64,000 nucleotides of DNA, taken from the NCBI RefSeq assembly GCF_020921035.1, contig NC_063151.1, forward strand, positions 3,162,001 to 3,226,000, given 5' to 3'. Under the pieces are notes generated by a model. It saw only the letters and a program-made list of their open reading frames with translations, searched no databases and had not been told where the DNA came from. The translations under genes and the position numbers were made by a program. This document shows positions 33,628 through 46,569 of this stretch, piece after piece. Each line of letters starts with the position of its first letter. Within the stretch, counting starts at the first letter, position 1. Source of the DNA: Rhodamnia argentea (Eukaryota; Streptophyta; Magnoliopsida; Myrtales; Myrtaceae).

Positions 33628-36600
33628 TTACCCAGTTTGAGATAGCCGCCTCCAATTGATTATTTGATGGGATTGAGGATGCCTTTGTAAAAAAGCTGAA
33701 CCATTGCCAATTCCACTTTCGTCGCCCACGATTTGGTCAGAGTAGGTAGACGCTGAGGGCGACCATACTGGAACGACTCCTCCATCCCTCTCTCTCCTGC
33801 TAGTGCTCGAAGACTCTGCAGTGGACTCTTCAACTTCATTATGTAGCCCAAGTGAAAAGCCATACATTGGTCGGGTGTTGTTCGGTCGAAGTTCTTGGAA
33901 AACTCCCTCAGTTAACGTGTCTCTTCTTGGTTCTTCGTTCAAATTTACATTTGCAGGCACTTCTGCTCTGGTGTCACCTACGGAGTTGTGAATACCAGAA
34001 GAAGTCTCGTCATCGTCCACTCTAACCAGAGAAGTTATGCTCGGAACCATTTGATCCTCGTAGCGGCGAACTGGACCTGGCGGGTTGTTCTGCATAGTTT
34101 CGTGATTTTCCTCCATTTGAATATCTTGAGGAAAAGCGATCGGAGCTGATTCAGATGAGTCTCCTAGCCCTTCCTCAGTTCCATTCTCTATAGCGGCTCT
34201 TGATGTTGCTTCATGCTGCCACAAAATGGAAAGTGCATCTTGCAACCTTACTTTGGCCGCGTCTATACTTACAATAGGGAGAGGATAATTTGATCCGAGC
34301 TCAATTCCAGCAGCTTGAAGAACTGATTCAGGTGCATTCCATGGATGGTGTATCCATTCAGTTGGTAGTCTGGCCAGTTCGGGAAGCCATCGCCGTACAT
34401 ATTCTCCATTTGGGTCAAACTTGTAACCTTCAAACTGCAGAAGAACCGAAGATTAGTCATTCGGACCCATTAAACAATTCGAAAAAAATGATGACTACTG
34501 CCCAACGAAGGCAGTAAGGAAAAAATGGCAGTTAGACATAAGCTCCAAGTGAACAAAGCAGGAGATGTTAGTCAGATGTGCCAAAGTCTCCAGCTTTTCC
34601 TTCAGGGATTCATTAATTCATTATGTATCAGTTTCTGTCAATAGAGTTATTACACTGCTTCACAGATATGACATGGTGAAAGAGAACAAATGGTCTAAGC
34701 AAGGAATCACGCTGATATGTGAAGTTCTAGTACAACTAAACCCTTGAAATATGTTGGTACAGTCAAAGCAAATACATAGAAACTCCTTTCTTGTTTGGGA
34801 GATGTGGCTTCGCAGCATATTAAGGCGTCATTTCACTAGGAAAATATCCTAAAATGCTACAGCTTCAGTGATATGACATTGAGCAAGAAAGAAAGGACAT
34901 CACCATAACAACTGCATTGCAGCTGATCTTGCTGATAAACTATCAGAGTAGCATATTACATGCCTAAGTCGAAAGCTCAAGTTAAAGTTGCCATGTGGGC
35001 CTTCATGTTGATTCATGAAGTCAATTAACTTAGACGATTTTCGCCAGTGTGAAACTGGTAGTAGCATTAGTACCTGTGGATTATCAATGCGATCAAACTC
35101 ACGACCATCAGGGAGTGTACCGGAAATGTACTGCCATCCAAGGGCATCACTTTCTAGATCTGCATCCAAGAGGGTGTCCCAGAAGTACTTCATTCCCCAT
35201 CTCCATGGAAGTTGCAAAACCTTCACAAAGAAGCTCGAAACCACTACTCTAATACGATCATGAAGCCACCCTGTAGCCCACAACTCCCTCATGCCGGCAT
35301 CGACTAGTGGATACCCAGTTCTGCCTTGTCTCCACGCCTTAAAATACCCTTCATCCACAACCCACGGGAAGTACTTGAGATGTCCAAGGAGAGGCCTTTC
35401 ATGGCTGTAAGGATGGTTAAAGCTCAAGTACCTCGAGTACTCTCGTAGACCGATAGATTTAAGGAACAAGTTCACGCTCTCTTCACCAGCCTTGTTCCCC
35501 TCATTCGCCCACAAAACCTGCTTGATGCGAACCAGGTGAAAGACTTTCCTCACGCTAACTTCTCCGAAATGCAAGTGAGGAGAGAGAAATGAGGTTGTAG
35601 CACTGTCAGCCTTCCTGCGGTTTTTGGAGTACTCTATAAGCGGTCCATTAATAAATGTGGTCAGAGCCTTATCAGCACTGCTCCACCCAGGGGACCAAGC
35701 ACGGGCAAGGAGCGCATTGCTTCCTTTCTCAGATTCGTCTTCAAACGCCAAAGCTTCTGAAGGACATCTTGATGCATCACCTAAACACAGGGCATGAAAA
35801 TTTTAGCATAATCAAGTGCACCAATTGCCGGTCGGGAATTGAGGTAGGGCGGTTATACAAAACTCATGAACAGAGCTTATGTTGGAAAACTAAGGTGAAA
35901 TGGAAGAATGCAGTCCTCTCAGACATAGCAAACAGTTGCTTCCCTTCTTTCCCTCTCCTTCAGTTTAGAAATGGTGGATTTATTGTTGAAATAAGATAAG
36001 AGGACATGAATTAACCACAAAGTTTTGTTTCATCTAGTCAGCGCCACCTCTCTGTGCAATTGAAAAAACAGAACCTCAGCACTCAACTAAGTTGCAGTTG
36101 CTACTCGTCTTCCTAATGATGGTAAAATCGACTGGACCTCAGTGGTGGCCAATCAAAAGAGAAAAACTAATGTAATCTTCATAAAGAAAGTGGACTAAGT
36201 TCTGCTCTCATATTCTGAGCATTCCAGTATGGAAAGAAGGCAAACAATTATTCTGCAATTTGGCAAGGACGAATATACATCAGAAAAGGTTCAATACCAG
36301 AAGAAAATTCTATGATCTTAACATGTCAGGATAGAGAAGCCTAACAAAAATATGCCGCTGTGAATTTTCTCTAGTATGTTTTGAGGACTTCCTGAACTAA
36401 AGAATGACGTCCTATTTGAAAGCTCGAGCTTGTGCTTGGAGATGACATCATCATACATCCACCGGGTTTACCAAAATTTTGGATACAGAAATCCACTAGT
36501 ATGGTTTGATAAATATAGTTGATGCCAAATTGTTTGCAGAAGTGCATATTGCAGAGCGTTTCCAAAATATTTTGGAACAGAAACAACAGACCTAAAACGA

Positions 36601-37764
36601 ACCTGAAATTATTCTCTTTGGAGGAAGTAGTGGGGCTTCGGGATCATAAGGCATGCTGAGGCATTTCTCCCAGAAACCAGCAAAGATTCTGAATGGATGG
36701 CCTTGATCATCATTTACTTCCCACGGTTCATAGAGCAGGTCTGCATTGAATGAGCGTACATTTATACCTTGGGCAGTCAAAACCTCCTTTGCTCTGTGGT
36801 CTCTGACAAGTGATATGGGATCTGAATGCATTGAACTTATCAATAAATGTAAAAAGCGATAGCACTGCCGCACTACCACTAGACTAATCCTGAAAGCAAT
36901 CAGCTATACAGAGCAAACAGAGCACTTCCTTAAGGAAACTAAATTTCTTCTTGTTGATCTAATGATTGGCCCAGGAGCTTAATGGGTTGCCTGGAAATAT
37001 GATGAAAAGATGCAGAATCAACAGGGAGACTGAATTTGACACCCGTTGACAGGAAAAATCCACCTTCGTGGACAACTGATTATCAATTCTAGTAATTCAA
37101 ATATTTCAAGAGCTAGTACCCAGCAGAACAGACAAGCTCAACTCTTTTCGCTATATGTCAGCAGAGTAGAAACTTCGCAAGTCCATCCTATTCCTTGAGG
37201 AACCAACTTTAGTTATTATCGTCACCATGAAATCCGACAAACATCAACAGAATCACTTAAATTGGTTGGACACCATATTTCTACTCTACACACCGAAATA
37301 GAAAAAGTTCAAAACCCCCTTCAACAAGGCAACAAGGCATACGCCGCTCACCCAATCAAAGTTATTGGCAAGACCCACAAGCAGAAAACTGATCACAAAG
37401 AGGTAATTTTTCCATCACAATTATTGACACACACCCAAATTGAAAAGAAGCACTAACCATACAAGTGGTTAAAGAAGAGCTGAGTAGCCCCAGTGGACTT
37501 AACAAGCTCAAGGAGGGAAGAGACGCTGTCAGTGGATCTCTTGGTGATGAGGCAAGTGCCAAGGCTCCTGAGGGACGAGTCAAGGTGAGCCAGGCTCTGC
37601 TTCAGCCACCACCTCGAAACCCTACCGGGGTAGAACGTGCCTTCTTCTTCAGGTGCCCAGATGAACACAGCCACCACAGAACCCGCCCTCACCCCAGCCG
37701 CTAGTGCAGGGTTGTCCTCAACCCTCAGATCCCTCCTGAACCACACTATGCTACACCCAGACAT
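33628..37764 (-). CDS. CRY1: Cryptochrome 1 blue-light receptor
   Basis: Four exons on the minus strand give 679 residues (Arabidopsis CRY1 has 681): 37764-37458, 36821-36603, 35780-35074 and 34434-33628. The photolyase-related region starts MSGCSIVWFRRDLRVEDNPA and includes WAPEEEGTFYPGRVSRWWLK. The FAD-binding part has KADSATTSFLSPHLHFGEVS, FKAWRQGRTGYPLVDAGMR and ELWATGWLHDRIRVVVSSFF. The C-terminal extension carries the DAS features: DQMVPSIT (about 538-545), an acidic stretch (DDDETSS), STAES (about 615-619), and ends INWRRLSQTG. It acts in nucleus and cytosol, inhibiting COP1/SPA to promote de-etiolation. The GGxVPEWS element is here GGVVPVWS, Glu replaced by Val. All introns are GT-AG and in phase. 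A CT-repeat lies 360 bp upstream of the ATG, probably in the leader or promoter. Confidence 0.97.
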
Positions 37765-38118
37765 GTCTCTTCTTCACATTCACAATCACAGCATAAGAAG
37801 AACCAACCGTGACCACCAACCTCAGCGAAAATTTCTCCAGCTCTCACTTGCTCAGCGATTAAGCATAGCTTACCTCTTCGGGTATGTCAGCTGATCTTAT
37901 CTTTTTCCTTTGCAAATGCAACTTTGCTATTAGGAGCAGGGGGACGATGGTTAGCATGGCAACAACCAAGAAATGACAAAAAGAAACGATTTTTTTAATG
38001 GGTATCTCTAATTCTGACTGAGAAATGATGCTACCCTTCTTCCTACCATTTAGGTGAATAAATTTTTGTTTTCCTTTCCAGGAATTTTGGTGGTGTTTCC
38101 ACTTTCAACCCAAGAGCC

Positions 38119-38121
<3 letters not shown>

Positions 38122-38154
<33 letters not shown>
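38122..38154. repeat. (GA)16 microsatellite upstream of CRY1
   Basis: A pure GA run reads as CT on the CRY1 strand, about 360 bp before the CRY1 start codon. CT/GA runs are frequent in plant leaders and core promoters. Confidence 0.95.
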
Positions 38155-38157
<3 letters not shown>

Positions 38158-39375
38158 GGAACAGGCATTTGGACATTGAAGGAAGAGGATAGGTTAATGG
38201 AAGTAGGAATACAACCAAATGGACGGGCAAATTGCAGCCACAACTTTTCTTTCTTCCAGATTTTGTCTAACTTTACCTTATCCTCCATGCCAAGAAAACG
38301 GATCCCACCCGTCTCTCCAGTTGCTTCTATAACCCTTATCTTTAACAGGGTGGAAATATTTGCCGAATCTAAAAAGAAACTGACCGAAAATTCGTCGTTT
38401 ATTTTTTATGTGCAAATATATCTTTGAGTCTACCGTTTGGTCGCCTTCAACAAGTTAAGACATGCTTGGAGCTTTGATTTTTTCATCCATGAGTGATCTT
38501 TAATAAAGATGTCGAAATTACGCTCGCGATATCGTTGTAGTTCATGACTAAATTCTTATAACTTGAATAAGTCCAACAATTTAAGGATGACGTTGCACAA
38601 GTTTGGGAACTATTATTAGTATCGTTTAGCCTGGTAATTACTCTATGCACTCTTATGTGATGAGGTGAATTTTCACCTTAGCTTTGGTCTCTCAACTTCT
38701 ATTTGTTCTGTCTTCTTTTCGATGCTTGGCTATTTCTTTTCTTTGCTCAATGTGAAACAGAGCCCGAGTCATTCACTAAATAATGGATGATCATGGTCGC
38801 GGTTTAAAGAAGTAAATATTAGTTTGTAAGGTTTTGAGATAAGAGTTCTCATAATAGTGCCTCAATTTTGGATTAGAAGAAATTCCCCATCTTCGAGGGG
38901 CCAAGCATATAAGATTTGAATATGTTTTGAATAATGCCACACGAGTATCTGAATTTTTATTATGCAAGCCCGTCTGTAGCATTTGGATTATCAGGGCTTG
39001 TTCTTTCCAACTTTCTTTTTTTAAATGAAGAACAAGGTTTTTTTTTTTTGTTTTGTTGTCTTAGCTTGAAGTATAAGGATTACTTATCAGATTTCTCACG
39101 AAATTAAAAAGTAATTTGCTTCTTGTCATGACTGCAAAATAATTTTAGAAATTTAAATGCTCGTGTCCATGGAATTCTAAAGACTAACGGCATTCAGTGT
39201 TAAATAAAAGTCACAAATCGAAATTTAAAATCAAAACGCACTCTACATGATGAGAGGGAAACAATATGTTACGGCATCACCCTATTTTGCCATAAAAGAT
39301 GGTAAAAAATGTTACCGATACATCCTTCTCGTCCGTATCGATCTTAAGCCAACATAGCAAAGCGAGGGAAATAAT

Positions 39376-39868
39376 GAAAAAATTATAAAAAAAAAAAGTC
39401 CTGAACTTACTTCAATTGTGTCAATACAGTCATAATCATTTTTTTGGGCCAATTGAGTCATAAATCTTTTGAATTTATATCAATTCAGTTCATCCAGTCA
39501 AATTTGATTAAAAATAGGTAACATGAACGCCGACCGTCCTACATAGCGCGGTCGACAACGACTTGGATAATTTTTAATAATACATATTTTCCAACTCTTT
39601 TTATCTTTTATTTTTTTTATTTCATTTCTTTTCTTTTCCAGCCACTTTAAAGGAAAAGAAAAGAAAAGAGTAAATAAATAAATTCAAAAAACTATTAAAG
39701 TATTATTAAAAAAATTATACATCAGCGATTTCTAGTCAAAATTGGCTAGATGGATGGAATTGACATGAATGTAAAATATTTAGAACTCAATTAGTAAAAA
39801 AGAAAAAGTTAAAAATTGAATTAACATAATTATAATAAATTTAAGATTTGTTTTTGATAATTTTTTAG
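39376..39868. mobile_element. MITE of the AGTCCTAAA-type TIR family
   Basis: The left end (AAAAAATTATAAAAAAAAAA then GTCCTGAACTTACTTCAATTGTGTCAAT) is mirrored at the right (AATTAACATAATTATAATAAATTTAAGATTTGTTTTTGATAATTTTTT in two blocks), an inverted repeat of about 45 bp with mismatches. An internal inverted pair (GTCAAATTTGATTAAAAATAG and CTAGTCAAAATTGGCTAG) lies further in. It has no coding capacity. Confidence 0.6.
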
Positions 39869-40439
39869 TAGATGTGATCCTCGCATGTGCAATCAATAGG
39901 ACAAGCGTCGTCGTGAAGAGTGAAATGATGTCGATTGGTGATTGGTCTCGGTACGACTGTCTTCAATGGTACGTGAGCGGTCGTGTTGATTTGTGAACTT
40001 AAGGGCTGGTGACACGAGCGATCCACCACATATTTTGCCCAGGTGATGATTTTTGTATCAATTTTCATCCATTCTTTGATGTCTTGCAATGGATTTATCC
40101 AAATTAATCTTAGCAACATAGATTTTTTTTCGGTATTTTTTATTAATTTGAGGCTTCCTCTTATGAACCAATGAAATATTTAACCTTTGATATATAATAA
40201 ATTATTCGTCATTTTTTATAGACAAACGAATTGGTTCGATAATTAATATACCATTTTTTCATTAATTCTATAAGAGTCAAATCTTTTGAATTAGAACAGA
40301 CAGCCTATTTCTCAACACCACAGTGATTTAGTCGTCATTTGTGTTCCAACATGTTTGATTTAAATACTGACACAACTCCGCTATTCCGTTTCCGAAACAG
40401 AGAGATTTCTTAAAAGGTGGTGACTGTTGGTGATATTTT

Positions 40440-40953
40440 TGTAGTTTTTTCCTTCTTCCTTTGCTACTTGCTGGGCCTTGGCAACAGCCAGCAACTAGGG
40501 ATAGCGAGGGCTGACCTTGGGCAAGGCTCGCCTCTCTGGATCCCAGTAAGGTCGAGCCTTGTCTAATGCAAGCAAGCTTGAACTAGCCATATCTTGGTGG
40601 GGTCGACCATCGCCCGAGGCCGGCGAGGCTCTATCTCACCGGGTTACGGTGAGGGCGAACCCGACCCCAAGCAGCAAGGTCGAACCTCGCTTGTGGCCGA
40701 TTACCAACGACCGACGGAAGAAGAAGGAAAAAGAAAAGGAAGAAAGAGGAAAAAAAATAAAAAAATATTTTTTTAATTGAAAATTGGTCTATATCTGCGT
40801 TAGCTATGCCTCGTAGGATGGCTAGCATCTATCTCAATAATTTCCCATCAAAATTGGCCACAAGGATTAAATTAGCAAATTATTAAAATGTTTAGAATTG
40901 AATTGACACAAGTGCAATAAATTTAGGACCTTTTTGGTAATTTTTCTTTTATT
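40440..40953. mobile_element. Left-truncated copy of the same MITE family
   Basis: The right end (GAATTGACACAAGTGCAATA then AATTTAGGACCTTTTTGGTAATTTTT) is a good TIR of the 39376/53302 family. The core (40470-40720) is GC-rich, with GCGAGG, GGTCGA and GGCAAGG motifs. No matching left TIR is found, so the copy looks truncated or rearranged. An A/G-rich run follows the core (40718-40765). Confidence 0.5.
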
Positions 40954-43746
40954 TGAGTGACTTATCGGCTTTTGTCCCCTTAGACTACCAACTCTCATTT
41001 GAAAGTCTTATGAATATCGATTTCCTACCGAGTTACCACTTTATTTGCTTTCTTACCAACTTTTGAAATTTATCAGCTCTTTTGAGAATTACAAATACAA
41101 ATAAGAGAAAATATCGATTTTTTTCGAAATAGAATTGCTACTGTTACCAACTTTTATTTGGATTAAATATCAATGTTTATTTGGTTTTATTTAATTACTA
41201 ACTTTTTTGTTCTCTAATAAAAAAAAAACACTTCTATTATCATTTTACCAACTTTTATTTATATTCTTTCTAATGATGTATACAAAACCAACTATTATAC
41301 GAAATGAGCAATCTTTATTTGTGTGACCTACCTATTTATCCTCTTACCTTAGAAACTAGTTTAAAATTATCGCTTCTCATTTAAGTTGATTACTAATATT
41401 TATTTATTTCTTAAATTTATCAACTTTTTTTTTGTGAGTTACTGCTTTTATTTGATTTGATTACTAATATTTTATATTTATCACCACTTCTTAGTGAGTT
41501 ACAACTTCTACAATAAAGCTTCGGGTGCGCACGACAACATTTCTAAAATATAATTTTTGCTCCAAAAGTGCTTTTGAAGTAGAAATTTGTTTGAAAACAC
41601 AATTTCTAGAGCATAAATCTGTATTGTTATGCAACTTTGTCTTTTGATTATATGTTCTTTTTGTCCATGGTTGAATATGTCTTATCCTCTTCCCTCCAAT
41701 CTCTGTTGAAAGTTTATTTGTAAAACAAATAAAAGTGCATTTTCCTTGTCCCACATAAGAAAGATGGGATAACGCAACATACTTTATTAATTAAAAAGAA
41801 TATTATAATCTTTCAAATAGAGAAATGGATAAATGGGCTACACCACACTATACGCTCGTGCATGTACGCGATTACAAAAATTATTATTGGACATGAAGAG
41901 TTCACTTTGTTATAGCACGGAGGATTCCTTAAATCATTATAGTGATGCCAATTCTATTTGTCCGTATTCGTTCACTGTACATTTCTCAATAATTTCCAAG
42001 TCAAGATATAAATTCGGATCATTCCTTACGACCCATTTGCAGAATCACGATCACGAAGCCCCATGCCCATTTATTCCACCATTAGGACTTCTGCGAGTAA
42101 CTGCAGGTAACTAGAGAGACCCGTCAACAACTGAAGCTGGAGCTGTAGGGAGTTCCACCCAATGGGCGTGTCGACAAAGCAGAAGCCATGATCATGGGGT
42201 CAAAGGCAACAAATCACTCTCATGGTTTTGCGACAGGTGATGCTGAGAAATTGGCCGATGGTGTTTTCGGGGCTTAGTGGTCCGTCGGCTGATGCTTCCA
42301 GCACGGTCTTGTCTTGTCCTTCAGCTAGCTAGCATTATGGGCCGTGGTCCCCATGCACGAGGTTTGTTCGACGGTTCCTTGTGGAGACCGAAGGGATGGG
42401 GAAGTCACTGTCCTTTCATTAGAATTTCCTTAGGTTGCCCGAAAAGTCATAAGGAGGGGTAAACTACTAATTAGCGAGGCGCACGACAACGTCGAAGGAA
42501 ATGTGGCATTAGGACTAAAATTGCGTTGACAAGAGTGTCGTTTTTGGATGCTTTGGTTGGTCCATGAGTGGAAAGTTTGGGAAGGGAATAATTAATTGCT
42601 GTATCATGCCTTAATTTAAGGGATTAAATTTTTAGAACTGTTGATAGTGGCCCCATAAAAATTTCACATGATACAAGAATATGAGATCTTAAGTTCAAAC
42701 GTTTTTAGGCTCCATTTGCATTTCCAATTAAATTTTTACAAAGTAGATATGTTTTTCGAATTCTGTATCATGATATCCTTGGAAAGCCTTTATAGGAGCT
42801 CCCCATGGAACGAGCAAAAAAACAACTGATAAAAGCAGGGAAAGGAAAATGAATTTAGGTTCTTATGATAGGGAGGAGATCAACCGACTGTCAAATGCAC
42901 GCACGAGTGATTTAGTTTCATCGACACTTCTTCGAAACTTAAGATTCTCTCCATTGTCCTATCAATGCAAGGCGTTTAGTATGGTACGTTGAAACTTTTT
43001 CAACTCTGTTAATCTTTACGGATAGATTTATATTGCTTCGTTCACTATAAATAAAGTTGTGTCCACCCTCAATGTGGCGGATGTGGCATATAAAGTTATT
43101 CTAGGGATGGGTATCGGGATTAGGCACGAAATTCGCACTCAATCAATTCCCGATAAGATGAGTATTTAGACTTGTCAAATGGGTGTGTTGAGTTGGATTT
43201 GGATTAGATCATAAATGGACCGACTTAAAGTGACCCATATAACCCGCTTGTGAATTAGTTATTACAATGCAAATTTCTTGACTTATACTAGATTCAACAT
43301 ATACATGACCCATATAATAAAGATACTTTCATTATTAATCAAATTTAGGAAAATTTATTTCTTATAAAGTTTTTAAAAATTATATTGCTAAAATAATGTG
43401 GACTATTTTTATAATTTATAAAAAAAATCAAGAAAAGAAAAAGATAAAAAGATAAAAAAAAATATCTTTATATCTTTTTTTTTTAATTTTTTATTTTCTT
43501 CTAAGTTCAGTGACGTTGCCGGCCGACCTCATTGGTCATAGGCGAGGGCCGCTTGACCCTTGGCGACCACGGTGAGGGCAAGGGCCACGACTCTCACCTG
43601 CCTGAGCCCTTGCTTCCAGCTACTTGCACGGATTTCGTAAAAAAAAAAATTAAAAAAATGATATGTTTATTATGACTCATTTAGGATAGTTAGGTAACTC
43701 ATTTCCGATCCACTTAAATTTATTTTCAAAATTTAATGCAATACAT

Positions 43747-44122
43747 GGGGATAAGTATTCCATGAGTGCCATAACTTGTGTACGGTGTTCGCTTGAGTGC
43801 CATAACTTTCAAAACATTCGCTTAAGTGCCATAACTTTCAAAAATCATTCATTTAAGTGCCACGTCGGAGCAAAATCGTTCACTTGAGTGCTACAAGAAC
43901 TTTTCCAACGTGCCACATCATCTTTTCAGGGTGCCGTGTCATCTTTCCGGTGAGCTACATCAACTTTACGGTTGTCACGTTAGCTTTTCCAACGTTCACT
44001 TTAACATGACACTCAAGTGAACGATTTTTGAAAGTTATGGTATTTAAGTGAACGTTTTGAAAATTATGACACTCAAGCAAACGCCGTACAAAAGTTATAG
44101 CACTTCTAGTGTACTTTTCCCC
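43747..44122. mobile_element. MITE with ~110-bp TIRs, near-palindromic, flanked by a 7-8 bp duplication
   Basis: It begins GGGGATAAGTATTCCATGAG and ends in the reverse complement of a near copy. The two arms align for about 110 bp without indels at the outer end. AATACAT flanks both sides (43740-43746 and 44123-44129); the duplication becomes 8 bp (CAATACAT) if the last C is not counted in the element. Each arm repeats GAGTGCCATAACTTTCAAAA about three times. Non-coding. A transcript through it would fold into a long hairpin. Confidence 0.9.
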
Positions 44123-44146
44123 AATACATGTATGATCCACACTCAT

Positions 44147-44634
44147 TAAGGGCGTAAATGATAACCATTCTGTTTCTGAAATAGATTTCTAGTTAGAAAT
44201 AGTTTTTTCTATTTCTGTTTTCGGATGAGTTTCTGAGCAAAAAAAAATGTTTGATAACGATATAAAATTTCTACTTCTGAAAAATGTGTCGGCCGGCTGA
44301 CGGCGGGAGGTGGTCGTGGAGATCGACGGCGACCGGCGGCGGCGGCGACCGACGGCGGCGGCGGCGACCGGCGGCGGCGGAGGCGGCGACCGGCGGCAGC
44401 GGCGGCGGCGACGACCGCGGCGGCAGCGGGTATTTGAGAAAAAATGAGATTTCTATTTCTGTTTCTCGGAAAAGTAGAAAATTTTTGTTTCTCATTTCTT
44501 CTTCAAATCTATTTCTAAAACAACTTTTTGTTTCGGAAATAGAAAAATAGAATTGCGTTATCAAACGGATTTCTGTTCCAGAAATAGGTTTGAAACAGAA
44601 ATTCTATTTCTGGATGGATTTCATGCACCCCCTA
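44147..44634. mobile_element. hAT-like MITE candidate with a GGC/CGG-repeat core
   Basis: The ends TAAGGGCGTAAATG and the reverse complement of CATGCACCCCCTAA align with a few mismatches. Both arms are full of ATTTCTGTTTCTGAAATAGA-like text in opposite orientation. The core (44287-44425) is an extreme GC island of GGCGGCGGCGACC units. No target duplication was found and the ends are approximate. It starts 25 bp after the preceding MITE ends. Confidence 0.55.
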
Positions 44635-46004
44635 AATATATATTAAATTGTGGGTTTTGGACTCACTTTGCCACCCCTATTGAGCATGAAGAAATAACAT
44701 ATTTCACCGTCTCGCTGTTATTTCACTCTCACAAGTCGATCACACAGTCAGGCCCAAAAAGACATTCATTGGGCCTAGAAGAACAGACCTCGGACAGGCC
44801 GACAAGTTTTACAAATAGGCTTTGTAATGAATCCTCACCATCCATTGGAAAGAGTTGCTCATCCTGGGCATAACTTCAATCATACCAAATCTTCCAAGAA
44901 GGAAATAATTCGTGCCTCAAGAGTCAAGTCCTTCTGGCAGCTTTCGAACAACTACGAACTGCTATGCATATCAACCATTAATTTTCCTACTGTTTTATGA
45001 GTGTTAAAGAAATCATTTAAGGTGTTTGAAACGCCAAATTTGTTAGGATTCGGTACACGGTCGTAACGAAGTAAAATGTAAAAGCGATGAAGAGAAATCG
45101 AGACATGAGCTTTTATCTTGATTCACCCCTTAAATTAGGGCTACTTCCAACAGAGGATTCCACTATAATTAGCACGTCGCATCTTTCGTTACATCACTCA
45201 ATTACAAACAAAAAAGAGTATATATAGTAGTAGCTATTTATGAGTAGAAATCCAAACTACTAATGAAAAATCATGAATTTAAATGGTAACGTACTTTCCT
45301 ATCGCAGGAGAGTACGAACCACACTCTAACATAAGTCCATTAAAAATGTAGGATTTTGAGATTAATGAGTGGAAACGAATTTGCATAGTTTTTAGGGCTT
45401 CGCTAGTATAACATTTTTTTTCGGATGATTGTGAGAGTAAAATCCTATCGTGGGCCATAAATTTTTTAAGGAATGTACCTCACAACAATTTCTAATTAAG
45501 GCCGTGAGATGCATATTCCATCGCTATATTACGTATGTGCCGACGAGATATGCATGTCATGCATGTCTCATCGCCGCACTACAATAAGCTCCCAAATAAG
45601 ATCATCAGGGACGGGAAAAAGAAAAGAAAAGTTGCTGCAAAACGTCCACGGTACGTAGTCGGCAGATAGAAAATCAAAGCATCTTGCACTCAATGCCGTC
45701 GACTCCAAAATCCGATTCTCTATATAATTAAAGCACTATGGATTAGATAATTATAATCCATGAGAAACGTAAGAACTTAATTTTGTCCTCAAGTGTGTGC
45801 AGATCTATTCGCCGGAGCCTCCACCACACGACCTGGCGTTAATATTTTAAGCCCTTCGTTTTTTTTTTTGGCTTTTTCATGAGTACCATGCAATGCATTG
45901 TATTGTCGAAACTACAATTCAATGCGTATATAATATTGTCAAGGGCAGAAGATGGTCCCGACGAAGGCGCCATTTATTTTCAATCTCCATAATCTATGTG
46001 TGTA

Positions 46005-46175
46005 CGGGCGTGGAGACCTGGGTATCGGAAGGCCTGGTATGAACCACCATGTGAGCATCCGCGAACCGCTCAAGCTTAGCCCTTTGACCAGTGTAGGTGA
46101 CCCTAGCGCACCTCAGTTTACATGACGGTGGGATTTGAACAGGTGACCTAGTTCATGCGTTGGAAATCTCTTGAT
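46005..46175 (-). mobile_element. Candidate tRNA-related SINE fragment
   Basis: On the minus strand, TTAGACCATCAAGAGATTTCC is followed about 15 bases later by AGGTCACCTGTTCAAATCCC, which resembles a pol III B box. The downstream body (GGTGCGCTAGGGTCACC, GCGGATGCTCACATGGTGG) is moderately GC-rich and unlike its AT-rich surroundings. Ends and target duplication are not resolved. It may be only a piece of another repeat. Confidence 0.3.
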
Positions 46176-46547
46176 GGTCTAATTAATCGTGCCAATACTG
46201 GGTTATAAGGCTTGATTAGCATAGTACGAACCCTCGTTTTATTTTCTTCGGAACAAACTAAAAAGAGAAAATAAAAAAAAAATAAACGGAAGAAAGCAAG
46301 AAAAAACAAACAAACCATCTCTTTCTCGATGTTGCCACTCGGATCCATCATTTCCATTTCGTTGCCAACAACTCCATATTTTGATAGGTCAATTCGGGGT
46401 CCCCAATCATCCACCACACGGTTCAAGCTTCATAAACTATGCTCAAGATTAATATATGCAAATAACATTATAGTTTCTCATGACATAAGAAACTTGAAGT
46501 GGTATCTAACCTTATGGGGTATAGGATTAGGTGTGGGGTGAAAATTG

Positions 46548-46569
46548 CTCCTCTCTCTCTCTCTCTCTT
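46548..46569. repeat. (CT)n microsatellite
   Basis: About eleven CT units in non-coding DNA. Confidence 0.9.

Larger units (their letters stand above)
38155..43746. other. Gene-poor, repeat-rich region
   Basis: I support no gene. It contains TIR elements at 39376-39868 and 40440-40953. At 41512-41660 a stretch with GTGCGCACGACAACA and ATTTCTAGAGCATAAAT looks related to the element at 44147. Around 40980-41500 is a monotonous AT-rich tract with repeated ACCAACTTTTATTTG-like text. 43500-43640 is an isolated GC-rich island (GGCGAGGGCCGCTTGACC) like the cores of the nearby MITEs. 41830-42470 has mixed composition but no recognisable protein. Confidence 0.4.

Noticed and set aside
41833-42462. 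A possible gene in the mixed-composition stretch left of 42.5 kb
   Set aside because: Two unrelated short frames without domain or splice continuity; I could not connect them to any family.
44284-44550. A Gly/Arg/Asp-repeat frame over the GC island
   Set aside because: It is a by-product of the GGC-repeat core of a MITE, not a protein gene.
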